DNA from: Aquilaria yunnanensis
Taxonomy: Eukaryota; Streptophyta; Magnoliopsida; Malvales; Thymelaeaceae
Assembly (NCBI GenBank): GCA_039654915.1
Contig: CM077593.1
Coordinates: 112,889,413 to 112,953,412 of the forward strand
Length of the DNA: 64,000 nucleotides
Reading direction: 5' to 3'
The notes under the pieces were generated by a model. That model worked only from the letters and a program-made list of their open reading frames with translations. It did not search any database and was not told the DNA's origin. A program made the translations under genes and the position numbers. Positions 61,947-64,000 of this stretch are shown one piece after another (the first letter of the stretch is position 1; each line of letters starts with the position of its first letter).

Positions 61947-62466
61947 GGGCAAATATGCCACTTAGCTTAGGCCAAGGGACAAATTGTCCACTAATGTAAA
62001 TTTTGAGGCCAATATGCCACTGATTTTTTGCAGCAGACAAATAACCCACTAACTTTATATACTAGGGAAAAATTGCCCATAGAAGGGTTTTAACGATAAG
62101 GGAATTTTTCCCTCCTTGATGTAGGTTAACCTTCAAGTATGCCTAATTTGGTTCCAATTTTGCTTGTTATGACTTGGATAAATTTAGGATTAAAGTCTAA
62201 CTGATACCTTAACATCTTAAATGATTTAAGCCTTAAATAGTTGTTTTCAATAAAAAATTAGAGTGGGAAATGATGGGGGCTTTTGCTCCCCATGCATGGC
62301 CAAGCGAAACCCACTCCTTCGGCAATGATTCGTGTCGGGGTTGTCCATGTTAGTGTACACCTTTAATGAGCCACCTGGGAAGAAAACATTGATGGCATAT
62401 TTGCCTAAAAAAATACATTAGTAGGTGATTTGTCTCATTGGCCTAAGATGAGTGGCATATTTGCCC
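61947..62466. mobile_element. TIR element (520 bp) in VPS53 intron 19
   Basis: The left arm GGGCAAATATGCCACTTAGC continues TTAGGCCAAGGGACAAATTG; the right arm is its inverse (ending ATGAGTGGCATATTTGCCC). Arms match over about 50 bases, and a second internal GGCAAATATGCCA echo sits at 62392-62405. No coding sequence; no clear TSD. Confidence 0.7.
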
Positions 62467-62544
62467 TGCACTAGAACATACTCAAGCATTCATCTCTATA
62501 TATAGTGATTATCTGCCCAAATTGTACACTCTTTGAATCTCCAC

Positions 62545-64000
62545 TTTTTTGGGGGATGAATATAAATATATCATTAATGAATAAAAGAATACAAAATCTC
62601 CTTGGCATACAAAGGGCATGTAGACCGAAGATAACAAGAATAAAAAAATACAAGCACAGCCGACTAGTTCCATTCTAGCTTACAAGCATTCTTGACATGG
62701 TTCAATCTAGTGCAAACATCAAATATAATTTTCTGAATTAACCCATCTTCAGAGTTAGCAAGCTCCTGAAACATCTGCTTTTACGCTGTGCCCATGTGGT
62801 ACAGTCACTAGAAAAGCTGTTCTACTGATTTTTGAAGGAAGGGATGTATTCTTTGTTTTGCAAGAAAACAATAGATTTTCTTCCCTCAAATGCAATGGAT
62901 TTCTTTTCATATGGATCCTTAATACAACTTCTCTCCAAGCACTTAAAAGGGCAATGGAAACAGAAATGATCACCGACTCCTCTCTCCCACAACATACACG
63001 GCATCTATTAGCAATTGGAATACCCCAGTTGTGTAATTTGTCTCAAGTCACAAGTTCCCCCATGCCAACCACAAAATCATTCTATGTTTTGGCATAGACA
63101 TTGCTTTCCAAACTGTCTTACCACAGAAGACTCCAACCTCATTTGGTTGAATCTGGTTATACTTTTCTTAACTATCCCTTGTGGCAAATAAGATCATGAT
63201 GTAGTTGTAATACATTCCACAGTCCATTCTGTAAAGCACTCTAGGGAACCCCATTTCGTTCATGAACTATTGCAGAAATTGCCAGAAGAATGAGTCCTAG
63301 GCCTTCATAATATCTGCCTTGATCATAGACATGGAGGAGATATTCTTCTTAGCACAGTCCTTTAACAAAAGCCAATTGCAATGGGTGGATAAGGAACTCC
63401 AAGACCTATGCATTCTTGCTACAAGAATCTTAGCAATAATTTTACGCTGAACAAAGCAGCAAGTTATAGGCCAATAGTCGCGCTGTTTCAGGATCATCAG
63501 ACTTTGGAATTAGGAAGACCAATGTTGCATTCATTTGTTTCAAAAGTTGTTGCGATTGAACTACTTCACTGCAGCAAATGATGCATTCTTAACAACCTAA
63601 CACGCCATCTTATGCTTTGTTTGGGTATAGCTTTTAAGATTAGGTTGGAGGTTGAGATGATTATGAGCGGTTGTGATAGCTTTCAAAAACCTCTTAACAC
63701 TAAAAAAGCTACCATTGGATAGCTTTTCCAGCCTCTAACACTAAATGCTAATGCTATTTCTAAACAGAACCTTAAAGAACACAGAGCTTTACCCATCCGG
63801 CCCAGGAGCCTCCCTGTCATCAATACTCCACAAGACTTCTTTAATCTCCTCCAAAGTCATATCATGTCTCAGGACTTCCGTCTTATTGCAATCCAAAATT
63901 GGACCAGCTTTAACCACCTGCTCATCAAGCTGCCTGTACTGCCACCCCTCTCCTGGCAACTGTTTATAAAAGGTCAAGAACTGATCAGCTATCCTTGTTT
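62545..64000 (-). pseudogene. Truncated LINE (non-LTR retrotransposon) relic, antisense to VPS53
   Basis: Read on the minus strand: EGWQYRQLDEQ, then MTLEEIKEVLWSIDDREAPGPDG (63789-63857, split here as family landmark), the start of a plant LINE reverse transcriptase. Then DYWPITCCFVQRKIIAKILV and SMSMIKADIMKAYDS (63280-63500). Next, apparently after an internal deletion, comes the C-terminal zf-RVT-like part (KAMSMPKHRMICGWHGG, MLWERGVGDHFCFHCPF) down to about 62900. The 3' end is near the T-run at 62545. Stops break every segment. It continues past the window end. Confidence 0.8.

Overview
This is plant nuclear DNA, most likely from a TE-rich, AT-rich flowering plant and probably a woody eudicot. 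The evidence is plant-type genes split into many short exons with GT-AG introns, plant-specific families (a U-box/ARM protein and a trichome-birefringence-like acyltransferase), and a dense set of LTR, hAT, mariner/Stowaway, LINE and MITE remains. There are no bacterial-style operons. Species cannot be named from the sequence alone.

Four protein-coding genes are supported, all on the + strand. (1) The last exon of a PUB45-like U-box/armadillo protein (815-1670), whose 5' exons lie off the window. (2) A complete 12-exon CofD/UPF0052-family gene (11588-18291, 441 aa); its exon lengths sum to an intact frame. (3) A complete 5-exon TBL37/38-like trichome-birefringence-like protein (39744-46992, 363 aa), with signal peptide, GDS and DxxH motifs. 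(4) The first 19 exons of VPS53/HIT1, a GARP tethering subunit (53251-61405, 622 codons), continuing past the window end. They belong to unrelated processes (ubiquitination, an uncharacterised nucleotide-sugar/phosphotransfer-like family, wall polysaccharide acetylation, endosome-to-TGN trafficking) and show no functional linkage.

The rest is mostly repeats. 3112-6769 is a large solo-LTR-like element with a 5-bp target duplication. It carries four copies of a stem-loop whose base pairs covary. 20130-26860 is an AT-rich, satellite-like array of diverged units. It is interrupted by a 1.2-kb non-autonomous hAT element with a clean 8-bp TSD. Three further TIR elements follow (27563-28952, 29612-30459, 31104-31789), each enclosing an unusually GC-rich cargo. 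32490-33660 is an antisense Ty3/gypsy protease-RT relic. 36590-38340 is a hierarchical minisatellite. 47747-49761 is a dead hAT transposase. The introns of the CofD-like, TBL and VPS53 genes contain LINE relics, MITEs and long-TIR elements.

I see no defence system, biosynthetic cluster, CRISPR array or rRNA. The most unusual observations are the covarying hairpins inside the giant LTR, the run of four TIR transposons with GC-rich cargo, and the hierarchical 164/189-bp minisatellite. All exon boundaries were set by eye from reading frame and splice consensus; no search or alignment program was used.
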